Positions 1 through 6,306 are shown, numbered from the stretch's first letter. The stretch: DNA of 8,054 nucleotides from Acidobacteriota bacterium (GCA_003153585.1 PLZZ01000020.1:20196-28249), one strand, 5' to 3'. Notes: generated from the letters alone by a model not told the origin. Program-made: numbers and translations.

Positions 1-120
1 AACGTTCACCGGAACGCTTCGACGCAAACACGAGTCCGCTTGAGCACGAACCCCGCGCGCACCGAGCAGCACAAAAACTAAGGCCACAACAATTCGCCTA
101 GCCCGCATACTCCTGCTCAT
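1..120 (-). CDS. N-terminus of a secreted protein of unknown function (partial)
   Basis: Read on the minus strand from ATG at 120-118, this gives 40 codons without a stop and continues past the left edge of the window. The peptide has a basic start (MSRSMRARR), a hydrophobic core (IVVALVFVLLG) and an Ala-rich end (VRAQA), which is a clear Sec signal peptide likely cut near residue 25-28. Only about a dozen mature residues are visible (through SVPVNV), too few to assign a family. An in-frame TAG lies five codons upstream, at 135-133, so the start must be at 120 or at the second ATG (108-106). No good Shine-Dalgarno precedes the first ATG; an AGGAG sits only one base before the second, too close to help it. 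The gene is divergent from ruvX and the two share the gap between them. The signal peptide is seen; the reality of the gene is inferred. Confidence 0.65.
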   Translation of the reverse strand, partial: MSRSMRARRIVVALVFVLLGARGVRAQADSCLRRSVPVNV

Positions 121-216
121 ACGCCATTCATACTAAATAGGCAACTACCAATGAAGAGAATCAAATCCGGCCTCTCGGTGCGCACTGCCACGCTTCGGCC
201 ATCCCCATCCCTCGCG

Positions 217-222
217 TATAAT
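217..222 (+). promoter_or_regulatory. Candidate -10 box (TATAAT) just upstream of ruvX
   Basis: A perfect TATAAT consensus ends 12 bases before the ATG at 235. A transcript starting 6-8 bases downstream would have a leader of only a few bases. The hexamer 17 bases upstream (TTCGGC) is a poor -35 match, so the call rests on the -10 alone. If it is used, the upstream ATG at 151 cannot be the start on this transcript. The box could also be a chance match. Confidence 0.35.
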
Positions 223-234
223 GGACTAACCAAA

Positions 235-756
235 ATGACCCCATCTGCGCGTACACTCGACGCCGGTCTTGCTCGGGCGATTGAACTTGAAGCGAAACCG
301 CGACGTATCCTGGCGATCGATTATGGCCGCAAGAGAATCGGTCTTGCACTTTCTGACGAACTCGGCCTCACCGCCCAGCCGCTCGCCACCTTCCTGCGCA
401 CCAATCGCCGCAACGATTTGCGCCGCTTGCGCGAGATTTGCAGGAAGCATGCCGTTGCGCGTATCCTCGTGGGCCATCCTTTGCACATGACCGGCGAATC
501 CAGCCCCATGGCTGAGGAGGCGGCGCTTTTCGCGGCTCGATTGCGGAAAGACCTCGGCATCGAAGTAGAACTCGTGGACGAGCGGCTAACCTCCTGGGAG
601 GCAGCGCAGACCATGGCAGAAGTGAAATCTTCCTCGCGTCGAAAACGCGCTCCCATCGATGACGTGGCTGCCGCCGTTCTGTTGCGGGATTACCTCGAAC
701 ATAAGAAACAACTCGCGCGGCCCGGAGTCCCCATCGCCGAGAGGACCCAATCGTAA
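235..756 (+). CDS. ruvX: RuvX/YqgF family Holliday-junction resolvase-like nuclease
   Basis: This is a predicted cytoplasmic RNase H-fold nuclease of the YqgF/RuvX family, linked in other bacteria to 16S rRNA 5'-end maturation and Holliday-junction resolution. From ATG 235 it is 173 residues. Family motifs appear in order: ILAIDYGRKRIGLALSD (Asp29, first acidic site), ILVGHPL (77-83; usually VGLP), VDERLTSWEA (114-123; Asp115/Glu116), and the C-terminal IDDVAAAVLLRDYL (141-154; Asp142/143). All expected acidic positions are present. The frame is open back to an ATG at 151, but those 28 extra residues (basic, Pro/Ser-rich) do not resemble the family and a TATAAT lies inside them, so 235 is preferred. 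Neither start has a strong Shine-Dalgarno. The stop overlaps the mltG ATG by one base (TAATG), indicating translational coupling. The family is certain; which of the two known activities applies here is not. Confidence 0.93.
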   Translation: MTPSARTLDAGLARAIELEAKPRRILAIDYGRKRIGLALSDELGLTAQPLATFLRTNRRNDLRRLREICRKHAVARILVGHPLHMTGESSPMAEEAALFAARLRKDLGIEVELVDERLTSWEAAQTMAEVKSSSRRKRAPIDDVAAAVLLRDYLEHKKQLARPGVPIAERTQS

Positions 757-1817
757 TGCGCCGACTCGGTCTCATCGCTCTTCTCCTGATCGCTGCTCTC
801 GGTGCCGGAGCTGGGTGGCTCGATTCTCAAATCAGCCGCCCCTATCGCGGCCATCGTCCTGAGAAGGTCTTTGTGGACGTTCCCCATGGCACCTCTCGCT
901 TCGGTGTGGCTCGCATTCTCAGGCGTAATGATGTAATTCGCAGCCAGCTTGCCTTCGAAATCTTTAGCACGTGGCATTTTCGGAAGCCGCTTCAGGCCGG
1001 TGAATACTATTTCGATCGCCCTCTGGATTCGCGGGAGGTCTTTTGGCAAATTGCCGGGGGCCGCATCTTCGTTCGCACCGTAACGATTCCTGAAGGGTGG
1101 AACATGTATGAGATGGCGGCGGAACTCGACCGCCAGGGAGTTTGCACTCGGGATGGATTTCTGGAGGCGGCCAAGAATGCTTCTCTGATTTCAGACTTGG
1201 CGCCCAACGCTTCGAATCTCGAAGGGTTTCTCTTTCCTTCTACTTATCAATTTACACGCCACACTACCTGCGAGCTGATTGTTAAGAGAATGGTCCAGAA
1301 TTTTCGCGCCGAGCTGGAATCGCTCGATCCTTCAGGCGCTACGAGTTTTCCGCAAGGCTTGTCCCTCTATCAGGTCGTCACGCTCGCGTCTCTCGTCGAA
1401 CGCGAAACTCCAAAGTCGGAAGAACGTCCCATGGTTGCCGGTGTGTTTTACAACCGCCTTCGACGCGGCCAGCCGCTGCAATGCGATCCCACCGTGCAAT
1501 ACGCATTGGAACTCGAAGGACGTCACACCAAAAACGTGCGTCCCGCCGACTTGCACGTGGATTCTCTCTATAACACCTATGAGCATCCTGGCCTGCCGCC
1601 CGGACCCATTGCAAATCCCGGAGAAGCATCCTTGCGCGCTACCATCGCGCCGGCCCAAACCGAGTACCTGTTTTTTGTCGCCAACGATCAGGGCGGACAT
1701 TTTTTTGCCAAAACTCTCGCCGAGCACAATCGCAACGTAGCCCGTTACCGTCACCTGCTGGCAGGCGACAGCGTCACGACAGAACCGTCCAAAACAAAAC
1801 GCCGAGGTCCCTCTTGA
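756..1817 (+). CDS. mltG: Endolytic murein transglycosylase MltG (YceG-like)
   Basis: MltG is an inner-membrane lytic transglycosylase that cuts nascent peptidoglycan strands and is thought to set glycan length by terminating polymerisation. The 353-residue product, a usual length, begins with one membrane anchor (about residues 4-20) and puts the rest in the periplasm. The segment at about 37-110 fits the LysM-like N-terminal subdomain. The catalytic YceG domain follows: LEGFLFPSTY (155-164), ASLVERET (211-218, carrying the family's catalytic Glu), VAGVFYNRLRRGQPLQCDPT (227-246), LYNTYEHPGLPPGPIANPG (271-289), YLFFVA (304-309) and GGHFF..T..EHN (313-324). All signature blocks are intact. Cys243 sits where the family usually has Ser or Thr (LQSDPT/LQTDPT). 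The start overlaps the ruvX stop and the end overlaps the next gene by four bases. RuvX-MltG adjacency is also known in Firmicutes (B. subtilis yrrK and yrrL), which supports the call. Confidence 0.96.
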   Translation: MRRLGLIALLLIAALGAGAGWLDSQISRPYRGHRPEKVFVDVPHGTSRFGVARILRRNDVIRSQLAFEIFSTWHFRKPLQAGEYYFDRPLDSREVFWQIAGGRIFVRTVTIPEGWNMYEMAAELDRQGVCTRDGFLEAAKNASLISDLAPNASNLEGFLFPSTYQFTRHTTCELIVKRMVQNFRAELESLDPSGATSFPQGLSLYQVVTLASLVERETPKSEERPMVAGVFYNRLRRGQPLQCDPTVQYALELEGRHTKNVRPADLHVDSLYNTYEHPGLPPGPIANPGEASLRATIAPAQTEYLFFVANDQGGHFFAKTLAEHNRNVARYRHLLAGDSVTTEPSKTKRRGPS

Positions 1818-2401
1818 CCGAAAGCAATCCCACCGCGAGTCATGAGGGCGGCTCTCCTACCAAGAAAGCGCTGATTCTGGAAGTCGCTCAGGGCTTGGCC
1901 AAGCCGCGTTACACGCCTGCCGAAATAGAACAGATCCGGCGCCAGCTCATCGTTCATCTCGGGGAAAAGGGGAAAACCTCAGCCGACTATATCGTCAGCG
2001 TACTCGAAGAAGCGGGAATGCGCGTCGTCTGGTCCACCCGCTCGGATACCGAAGGCCGCTACGAAGAAGAATTCAGCGATTTGCTCCACTTTTCCACCCT
2101 TGACGAAGCGGAAATGTGTTTGGTTCGCCTCGACGAGCTGCTGCGGAAATTTCTCTTGGAGTCCGACTCGCATGCGGCGGAACGTGTCCGCGAAGTCGCC
2201 CGCCTTGGCCGCCGCCGCGCGGAAATGATCGCGCGTAACCACAAAGTGGATGCCCGCAAGCGCGCTGAAAAAGAGGAAATTGAGCATTGGTTCGGAATCT
2301 GGCTTGAAACCCCCGACGCATTCTTCGATTGGTTGGAAGTCCGCAAGCAAGCTCCCGACTTCCTGAAGAGATTCCCACATTCCCCGGACGAGGAGAATTA
2401 G
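1814..2401 (+). CDS. Conserved-looking protein of unknown function, third gene of the ruvX-mltG block
   Basis: I do not recognise this 195-residue protein. It starts at TTG 1814, overlapping the mltG stop in a TTGA junction, which suggests coupled translation. There is no signal peptide or membrane segment, so it is probably cytoplasmic. Residues 1-16 look disordered. Residues 18-112 look mixed alpha/beta, with KPRYTPAEIEQIRRQL (30-45), VVWSTRSDTEGRYEEEF (71-87) and LDEAEMCLVRLDELLRKF (96-113). Residues 117-158 are a highly charged helix rich in Arg, Lys and Glu that could be a coiled coil or a nucleic-acid-binding helix. The C-terminus is aromatic and acidic (HWFGIWLETPDAFFDWLEV, 158-176). 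Evenly spread codon use without internal stops and the tight spacing support a real gene. Context might suggest a link to cell wall or DNA/rRNA maintenance, but that is a guess. Confidence 0.8.
   Translation: MTESNPTASHEGGSPTKKALILEVAQGLAKPRYTPAEIEQIRRQLIVHLGEKGKTSADYIVSVLEEAGMRVVWSTRSDTEGRYEEEFSDLLHFSTLDEAEMCLVRLDELLRKFLLESDSHAAERVREVARLGRRRAEMIARNHKVDARKRAEKEEIEHWFGIWLETPDAFFDWLEVRKQAPDFLKRFPHSPDEEN
2391..2395 (+). promoter_or_regulatory. Shine-Dalgarno AGGAG that decides the GTG start at 2402
   Basis: AGGAG lies six bases before GTG 2402, inside the last codons of the preceding gene. It makes independent initiation at 2402 likely, even though the GTG directly follows the TAG stop of the upstream gene in the same frame. 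Confidence 0.7.
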
Positions 2402-2956
2402 GTGTACCTCCTGGATGTCGAGCCTCTCGATCTAGGTCCCGATGTTCGCGCCGTTGGATTGGAACTCACCGAAGCTGACGAGAATCGCGAGCCGGTCCGA
2501 GGCCCCGAAGCAGCGCGGGTCTGGAGCCGCGTCCTCCGCGCAACCGCAGCCGATGAAATCTGGGCCCTTGATTTTTTTAGCCATCTCGATCGCGTGCGCG
2601 AATATTGCAACCAGCATCAAGTCAAATACCGCGAAGCCGGCACCCGCTCCATTGTCATTCCCGCTCCCGACCTCCCCGCGCTTGAATCTTTGCTCAACCG
2701 CTTTCAGAGCGAGACCTTCGGTGCCCGCGCAGGAGCATTGGTCGCACAGGGCGATGCAGTGCTCGAAGGAGAGCTGGCGCGCCGTGGCGCGGACGCTTAC
2801 CATGCCGCTTTCCAAAATTATTTTTTCTGCGCTGTCTGCGGATTTAAGGATGCCTCGCTCGTTTTCCTCAGTCAAAAGCTGTGGGCTAGTGAAGTGATTC
2901 GTCGCGTCCGTCCCGCTCTCGAAGGCCAGGACGTCGAAATCCGTCTGCCCTCCTGA
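2402..2956 (+). CDS. Protein of unknown function with one CxxC pair, last gene of the ruvX-mltG block
   Basis: This 184-residue protein is unrecognised. The GTG start directly follows the TAG stop of the previous gene (zero-base gap, same frame) and has a good Shine-Dalgarno, so both arrangement and signal support 2402. It has no signal peptide or membrane segment. Visible features are an acidic N-terminal part (LTEADENREP, 22-31), a helical stretch WALDFFSHLDRVREYCNQHQ (54-73), a strand-like SIVIPAPDLPALESLL (83-98), and an Ala/Gly-rich central helix region (108-138). An aromatic-Cys motif, FFCAVCGFKDASLVFLS (141-157), contains Cys143 and Cys146. A single CxxC could be a redox pair or half of a metal site; no partner Cys pair is visible (the only other Cys is Cys69). 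Together with its neighbour it may be a lineage-specific pair working with mltG, but nothing in the sequence shows a function. Confidence 0.78.
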   Translation: MYLLDVEPLDLGPDVRAVGLELTEADENREPVRGPEAARVWSRVLRATAADEIWALDFFSHLDRVREYCNQHQVKYREAGTRSIVIPAPDLPALESLLNRFQSETFGARAGALVAQGDAVLEGELARRGADAYHAAFQNYFFCAVCGFKDASLVFLSQKLWASEVIRRVRPALEGQDVEIRLPS

Positions 2957-2959
2957 GGA

Positions 2960-2979
2960 CTCAAGGCATCCTTAGTTTT
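2960..2979. terminator. Weak hairpin with T-run between convergent genes
   Basis: In the 26-base gap between the two convergent stops, AAGG (2963-2966) pairs with CCTT (2970-2973) around a CAT loop. The stem is extended by C2960-T2961 with A2974-G2975 across a one-base bulge, and is followed by TTTT (2976-2979). It is short and partly AT, so it is a weak rho-independent terminator candidate for the ruvX block at best. In the opposite direction the T-run is missing. Confidence 0.3.
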
Positions 2980-2982
2980 GCG

Positions 2983-4470
2983 TCAGGAACAAATACTCAC
3001 CCTGAGCTTCCCTACGCCATCACGAATCTGCTGCGCGTCCGTGCCGCCATAACCAAGGATAAGTCCACCCTTGGCAGGCGGTTTCAAATAGCACGAGGAC
3101 AAAGGCATGGCCGAAATTCCCAGCTCGGCGGCGTTCTTGGAAACCGCCACATCGCTAATACCCGCCGGCAGGAGTGCCACCAGATGCATCCCCGCTTCAG
3201 CGCCGATCACTTCGAGCTTGTCGCCCATTTGTTTCTGCACCGCTTCTACCAGCGCCGTTCGTCGCTCCAGGTAGAGAATGCGCATTCTGCGAATATGCCG
3301 TGCGAAATGTCCTTCGCGGATGAAATCCGTCATCACCGCCTGATACAGAGTGGACGAAAATTGGTCCGTAGCGTCGCGCGCGGTGGAGAATGCATCCACC
3401 AAGTCCTTGGGCACAACCACGTAACCCAGGCGCAGCGCTGGAAACATTACTTTACTGAACGTACCGACGTAAATCACTCGCGCGCCCGTGTCCAAGCCTT
3501 GCAGCGAGGGAATCGGTCGCCCTCCCAACCTGTATTCGCTATCGTAATCATCTTCAATGATCCAAGCGCCGCTTCGGGCAACCCAATTGAGGAGCTGCAT
3601 CCGTCGCGTGGCGGTCATAGTCACACCCAGCGGATATTGATGCGATGGCGTGATGTAAACGGCACGTGCGCTGCGAGCCCGGCGGATTCCTTCCGCTACG
3701 TTCAGTCCCTCATAATCGACGGGCACCGGTACAAGCTGAGCACCGGTCGACATCAGCGCATGGCGCGCACCGGGATATCCAGGTTCCTCGATCCAGACGC
3801 GCTCATTGGGATCCAGGAGAACTTGCGCCGAGAGTTGTAGGCCCAGTTGCGATCCAGTTGTTACCAGAATCTGCGAGGGCTCGCATCTCACCGCGCGAAC
3901 TGCGCCCAAATATTCGGCAATGGCTTCACGAAGCGGCATATATCCCATCGCGTCGCCATAAGCCATTAACTGTCTTGTAGGTCTTCGCGAATGACGATTT
4001 ACCAGCTTGGACCATACTCCGCTTGGAAAATGCTCTAGTGCCGGCAGGCTCACTCGGAATGCAACCAGTTTGTTTGACCAAGTTTGCGCCGGCACGCGCA
4101 TCAATGCCACGCGGCGTGAAACCCGGCGGGGAGCTTGGCCTTTGGATACTTCCCGCGAGGCATCCCGTACTTTTCCGAGTGCTGGCTTTAATGCGTCGTC
4201 CGGGATCGACCTGACCACACACGTGCCGGCGCCAACAAACGTCTCGAGGTAACCCTCCGCCTGCAATTGTTCGTACGCGCTCGAAACCGGTATACGCGAT
4301 ACCTTCAGTTCCGCCGCGAGGCTTCTCGTCGACGGCACGCGTTGTCCGGGCCGCAATTGCCCGTCCAGGATGGCCCGCCGAAACCACTCATACAATTGAC
4401 TGTATAGAGGAATCTTCCGTCTGGAATCAAGTGCGATCGGCGGCAGGAAGCTTGCGGATATTCGTTTCAT
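2983..4470 (-). CDS. MocR/PdxR-type regulator: GntR winged helix fused to a PLP aminotransferase-like domain
   Basis: This 495-residue protein has the family's usual length and two-domain layout. Residues about 20-86 form a GntR-type winged helix (IPLYSQLYEWFRRAILDGQL, then PGQRVPSTRSLAAELKVSRI and AYEQLQAEGYLE). A linker of roughly 50 residues follows. From about 135 there is a fold-type I aminotransferase domain: YGDAMGYMPLREAIAEYL (171-188), TTGSQLGLQL (204-213), EEPGYPG (228-234), VYITPSHQYPLG (271-282), IIEDDYDSEYR (304-314, Asp308 expected to contact the PLP ring nitrogen) and GTFSKVMFPALRLGY (336-350), where Lys340 is the predicted PLP-binding lysine. Such proteins act as cytoplasmic transcription factors sensing PLP or amino-compound adducts, often controlling a divergent gene and themselves. 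Here the divergent gene encodes a secreted protein, not pdxST, gabT or another obvious vitamin or amine gene, so the target pathway is unknown. It converges on the preceding block with a 26-base gap. Confidence 0.93.
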   Translation of the reverse strand: MKRISASFLPPIALDSRRKIPLYSQLYEWFRRAILDGQLRPGQRVPSTRSLAAELKVSRIPVSSAYEQLQAEGYLETFVGAGTCVVRSIPDDALKPALGKVRDASREVSKGQAPRRVSRRVALMRVPAQTWSNKLVAFRVSLPALEHFPSGVWSKLVNRHSRRPTRQLMAYGDAMGYMPLREAIAEYLGAVRAVRCEPSQILVTTGSQLGLQLSAQVLLDPNERVWIEEPGYPGARHALMSTGAQLVPVPVDYEGLNVAEGIRRARSARAVYITPSHQYPLGVTMTATRRMQLLNWVARSGAWIIEDDYDSEYRLGGRPIPSLQGLDTGARVIYVGTFSKVMFPALRLGYVVVPKDLVDAFSTARDATDQFSSTLYQAVMTDFIREGHFARHIRRMRILYLERRTALVEAVQKQMGDKLEVIGAEAGMHLVALLPAGISDVAVSKNAAELGISAMPLSSCYLKPPAKGGLILGYGGTDAQQIRDGVGKLRVSICS

Positions 4471-4485
4471 GGATAGGGAGTTTGA

Positions 4486-4534
4486 AGTGGCTATACCGTA
4501 TCACATCAGAGTGGCTATTGTGAGCGGCCACTCT
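4486..4534. promoter_or_regulatory. Putative MocR operator: two direct repeats plus an inverted copy in the divergent gap
   Basis: AGTGGCTAT occurs at 4486-4494 and exactly again at 4510-4518, a spacing of 24 bases. The core AGAGTGGC (4508-4515) recurs inverted as GCCACTCT (4527-4534) with an 11-base spacer. A nested pair, TCACA (4501-4505) and TGTGA (4519-4523), surrounds the second copy. On the minus strand a weak promoter for the regulator can be drawn with -10 TATAGC (4495-4490) and -35 TAGCCA (4517-4512), 16 bases apart; the two direct repeats overlap these boxes. MocR-type regulators such as GabR and PdxR are known to bind spaced direct repeats, sometimes with an additional inverted copy. 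Repeats are seen; binding, autoregulation and control of the gene at 4583 are inferred. Confidence 0.55.
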
Positions 4535-4582
4535 CCAGAGTAGTTTCGAGGCGATCGATCGCATCCGGAGGCTAAAAGCTTA

Positions 4583-5245
4583 ATGACTATCAATAAGGTT
4601 TGGATTTGCTGTGCAATCTGCGCCGCGGGATTTATTTTCCACGCGGGCCAAGTCTCCGCGCACTCAAACTCGAACGACGACGGCAGTCCTAAGCAGTCCC
4701 AAAATTCCAACGCGGCCGAGAAAAAACCTGCTGTGGAGCAAACCCCTGCTGCCAACGAACGCGATGGCCAGCACGATTTTGATCCCCTTATCGGCGCATG
4801 GAAATATCACCTGAAGCGCCGCCTGCATCCCCTGACAGGCTCGAATACCTGGGTTGAATTTGACGGCACTGGTGTCTGCCGCAAGGTTTGGGACGGTGCC
4901 TCTCTCGACCAAGTTGATCTCGATGGCCCGACCGGCCACATCGAAGGTCTCACCTTGCGCGTATACAATCCCCAATCCCACCAGTGGAGACTCTATTGGG
5001 CCAACAGGAAGGTCGGCATTTTGGACCCGCCCCAGGTTGGCGAATTCAAGAATGGACGCGGTGAGTTTTTCGCCCAGGACACAATCAATGGCAAAACCAT
5101 CTTGATTCGATTCGCTTGGACCAACACCACCACCGACACGCCCCATTTTGAACAGTCTTTCTCGGATGATGGAGGCAAGACTTGGGAAGTGAACTGGATC
5201 ACCGACCAGACACGCGTGCCAGATGAATCCGACAAAGCTCACTGA
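4583..5245 (+). CDS. Secreted protein of unknown function, calycin/DUF1579-like in style (paralogue A)
   Basis: The 220-residue product has a signal peptide (hydrophobic 6-22, likely cut after VSA at 26). A hydrophilic Ser/Asn/Glu/Pro-rich linker (27-58) leads to a compact beta-rich domain (about 59-220). The domain starts ERDGQHDFDPLIGAWKYHL and includes PLTGSNTWVEF (83-93), DGPTGHIEGLTLRVYNPQSH (114-133), GEFKNGRGEFF (153-163) and HFEQSFSDDGGKTWEVNW (188-205). The opening IGAW and DGGKTWE-type ending are reminiscent of DUF1579-like lipocalin-type barrels, but I cannot confirm the family. CGGAGG at 4566-4571 precedes the ATG by 11 bases, a slightly long spacing. It is divergent from the MocR regulator and shares its putative operator. 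A paralogue lies at 6309-6914. Periplasmic or extracellular location is inferred from the signal peptide; the ligand is unknown. Confidence 0.88.
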   Translation: MTINKVWICCAICAAGFIFHAGQVSAHSNSNDDGSPKQSQNSNAAEKKPAVEQTPAANERDGQHDFDPLIGAWKYHLKRRLHPLTGSNTWVEFDGTGVCRKVWDGASLDQVDLDGPTGHIEGLTLRVYNPQSHQWRLYWANRKVGILDPPQVGEFKNGRGEFFAQDTINGKTILIRFAWTNTTTDTPHFEQSFSDDGGKTWEVNWITDQTRVPDESDKAH

Positions 5246-5249
5246 ACCC

Positions 5250-5275
5250 GTCGCATACCGAGCGACGCCACTTTT
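5250..5275 (+). terminator. Possible weak terminator after paralogue A
   Basis: Four bases after the stop, GTCGC (5250-5254) pairs with GCGAC (5262-5266) around a seven-base loop; a TTTT follows at 5272-5275 after five bases. The stem is short and the T-run is displaced, so termination here is doubtful. Confidence 0.25.
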
Positions 5276-5276
5276 A

Positions 5277-5315
5277 CGGACTAAGTCCGCTGCTACAACG
5301 CTCGCCTAAATGGCG
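5277..5315. repeat. Two small palindromes with CTAA at the apex (REP-like candidate)
   Basis: CGGACT (5277-5282), A, AGTCCG (5284-5289) is a near-perfect 13-base palindrome. Thirteen bases later CGCC (5303-5306), TAAAT, GGCG (5312-5315) forms a second, shorter one. Both have CTAA at the top of the hairpin, as does the perfect hairpin at 6983-6999. They lie in the 126-base gap between paralogue A and the NIPSNAP gene, where no gene or convincing promoter is visible. They may belong to a dispersed intergenic palindrome family, but copy number cannot be seen here. Confidence 0.4.
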
Positions 5316-5371
5316 GCGACAGACATTCGTTCAAAGATTAGCTAGACGGTTACATAGCAGGCAGAGAGATA

Positions 5372-6202
5372 ATGCCAATACGATTCCTACCCGGAATTCT
5401 AGCCGTCATTGCCGTGTGCAGCCTGGGTGTGGCTAAGACCGATCAAACTACGCAGAGCAATGCCATTAATCCCGCCGCTAATTTAAAGGACTTTCAGGCC
5501 ATCGAGTTCCGCCGCTACACACTAAAACCCGGAGTCCGCGAGCATTTCGCTCGATATTTCGAAAGTTATTTCCCCGAGGCCATTGAGCAGTTAGGGGCGA
5601 TCGTTGCAGGCGCTTTCTTCGAGCGCAAAAATCAGAACGGCTTCACCTGGATTCGGGGCTTTCACACCATGGATGATCGTGCCGTGGTCAATGCCGCTTT
5701 CTACGCCGGGCCGCTGTGGAAAGAACATAAGGCCCAAATGAACGAGTTCATAGATGACTCCGACAACGTAATGCTGCTTCGCCCGTTGAGCCCTGAGCGA
5801 GGCGTCCTGATCTTGCCGGCTGTCGATCCGGTGAGCGAAGCGAACGGCGCGCAAGGTGTAGTGGTCGCGCAAATATTTGCGGTCAAATCGGGTAATGTCG
5901 ACGCCTTTGCCAAGGAGGCGGAAACAACATTCGCCGCCTATCGGGCGGCGGGCGCACGCGAAGCCGGCGTTCTGGTTACTCTGGATGCAAAAAATAATTT
6001 TCCGCAGCTTCCCGTCCGCACGGACGGCCCTTTCTTAGTGTGGCTGGGAATCCTCAAAGACAATCACATGCTAGAGACGGCGTTCACACCGGTAGCCCAG
6101 CGTTCCTTACTATCGCTTTCTGCCACAGGCTTGCTCCGCGGAACACCGGAGCTGATCGTTCTCGACCCCACGCCCCGCTCGCGTTTGCGCTGGCTGCCTT
6201 GA
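5372..6202 (+). CDS. Exported NIPSNAP-family protein (two tandem domains)
   Basis: This 276-residue protein starts with a signal peptide (MPIRFLPGILAVIAVCSLGVA, likely cut near 21). The first NIPSNAP-type ferredoxin-like (dimeric alpha/beta barrel) unit spans about 41-140 and has the family hallmark FQAIEFRRYTLKPGVREHFA (41-60), then AFFERKNQNGFTWIRGF (81-97) and WKEHKAQMNEFIDDSDNVML (116-135). A second unit follows at about 161-270: VVVAQIFAVKSGNVDAFAKE (163-182), a variable middle, and TDGPFLVWLGILKD (217-230). NIPSNAP proteins have no agreed biochemical role in bacteria; related dimeric alpha/beta-barrel folds include small monooxygenases and heme-binding proteins. An AGAGAG-like ribosome site precedes ATG 5372. 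It sits between two paralogous secreted proteins and may be co-expressed with them, though gaps of 126 and 106 bases leave room for separate promoters. The last residues (PTPRSRLRWLP) look like a species-specific tail. Confidence 0.88.
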   Translation: MPIRFLPGILAVIAVCSLGVAKTDQTTQSNAINPAANLKDFQAIEFRRYTLKPGVREHFARYFESYFPEAIEQLGAIVAGAFFERKNQNGFTWIRGFHTMDDRAVVNAAFYAGPLWKEHKAQMNEFIDDSDNVMLLRPLSPERGVLILPAVDPVSEANGAQGVVVAQIFAVKSGNVDAFAKEAETTFAAYRAAGAREAGVLVTLDAKNNFPQLPVRTDGPFLVWLGILKDNHMLETAFTPVAQRSLLSLSATGLLRGTPELIVLDPTPRSRLRWLP

Positions 6203-6261
6203 CGCGAGAATGAGCAGGCTTGAGGTCGTTGGACCAAAAGAAATCGCTCGCGGGCGTTTTC

Positions 6262-6274
6262 GGGGCATAGCCCC
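6262..6274 (+). other. Short GC-rich hairpin in the gap before paralogue B
   Basis: GGGGC (6262-6266), ATA, GCCCC (6270-6274) is a perfect five-pair stem with a three-base loop. No T-run follows, so it is not a standard terminator. It lies 34 bases before the ATG at 6309 and could influence the mRNA leader or stabilise the upstream message. Confidence 0.3.
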
Positions 6275-6295
6275 TCTATCAGAACCGGACGAACT

Positions 6296-6306
6296 AAAGG
6301 AGGAGG
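6296..6306 (+). promoter_or_regulatory. Very strong Shine-Dalgarno deciding the start at 6309
   Basis: AAAGGAGGAGG contains AAGGAGG (6297-6303) five bases before ATG 6309. An in-frame ATG at 6210 would add 33 residues, but it has no ribosome site and would bury the signal peptide, so 6309 is the start. Confidence 0.85.

Noticed and set aside
2432..2875. Open frame of 147 codons on the minus strand opposite the unknown gene at 2402
   Set aside because: The plus-strand gene has a strong Shine-Dalgarno and tight operon spacing. The minus frame has neither and ends inside its neighbour.
2960..2985. Strong bidirectional terminator between the convergent genes
   Set aside because: The only stem is six pairs with a bulge and has a T-run in one direction only, so it is listed as weak.
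3184..3840. Open frame of 218 codons on the plus strand
   Set aside because: It is antisense to the aminotransferase domain of the MocR regulator, whose motifs are intact; the peptide is low-plausibility His/Arg-rich sequence.
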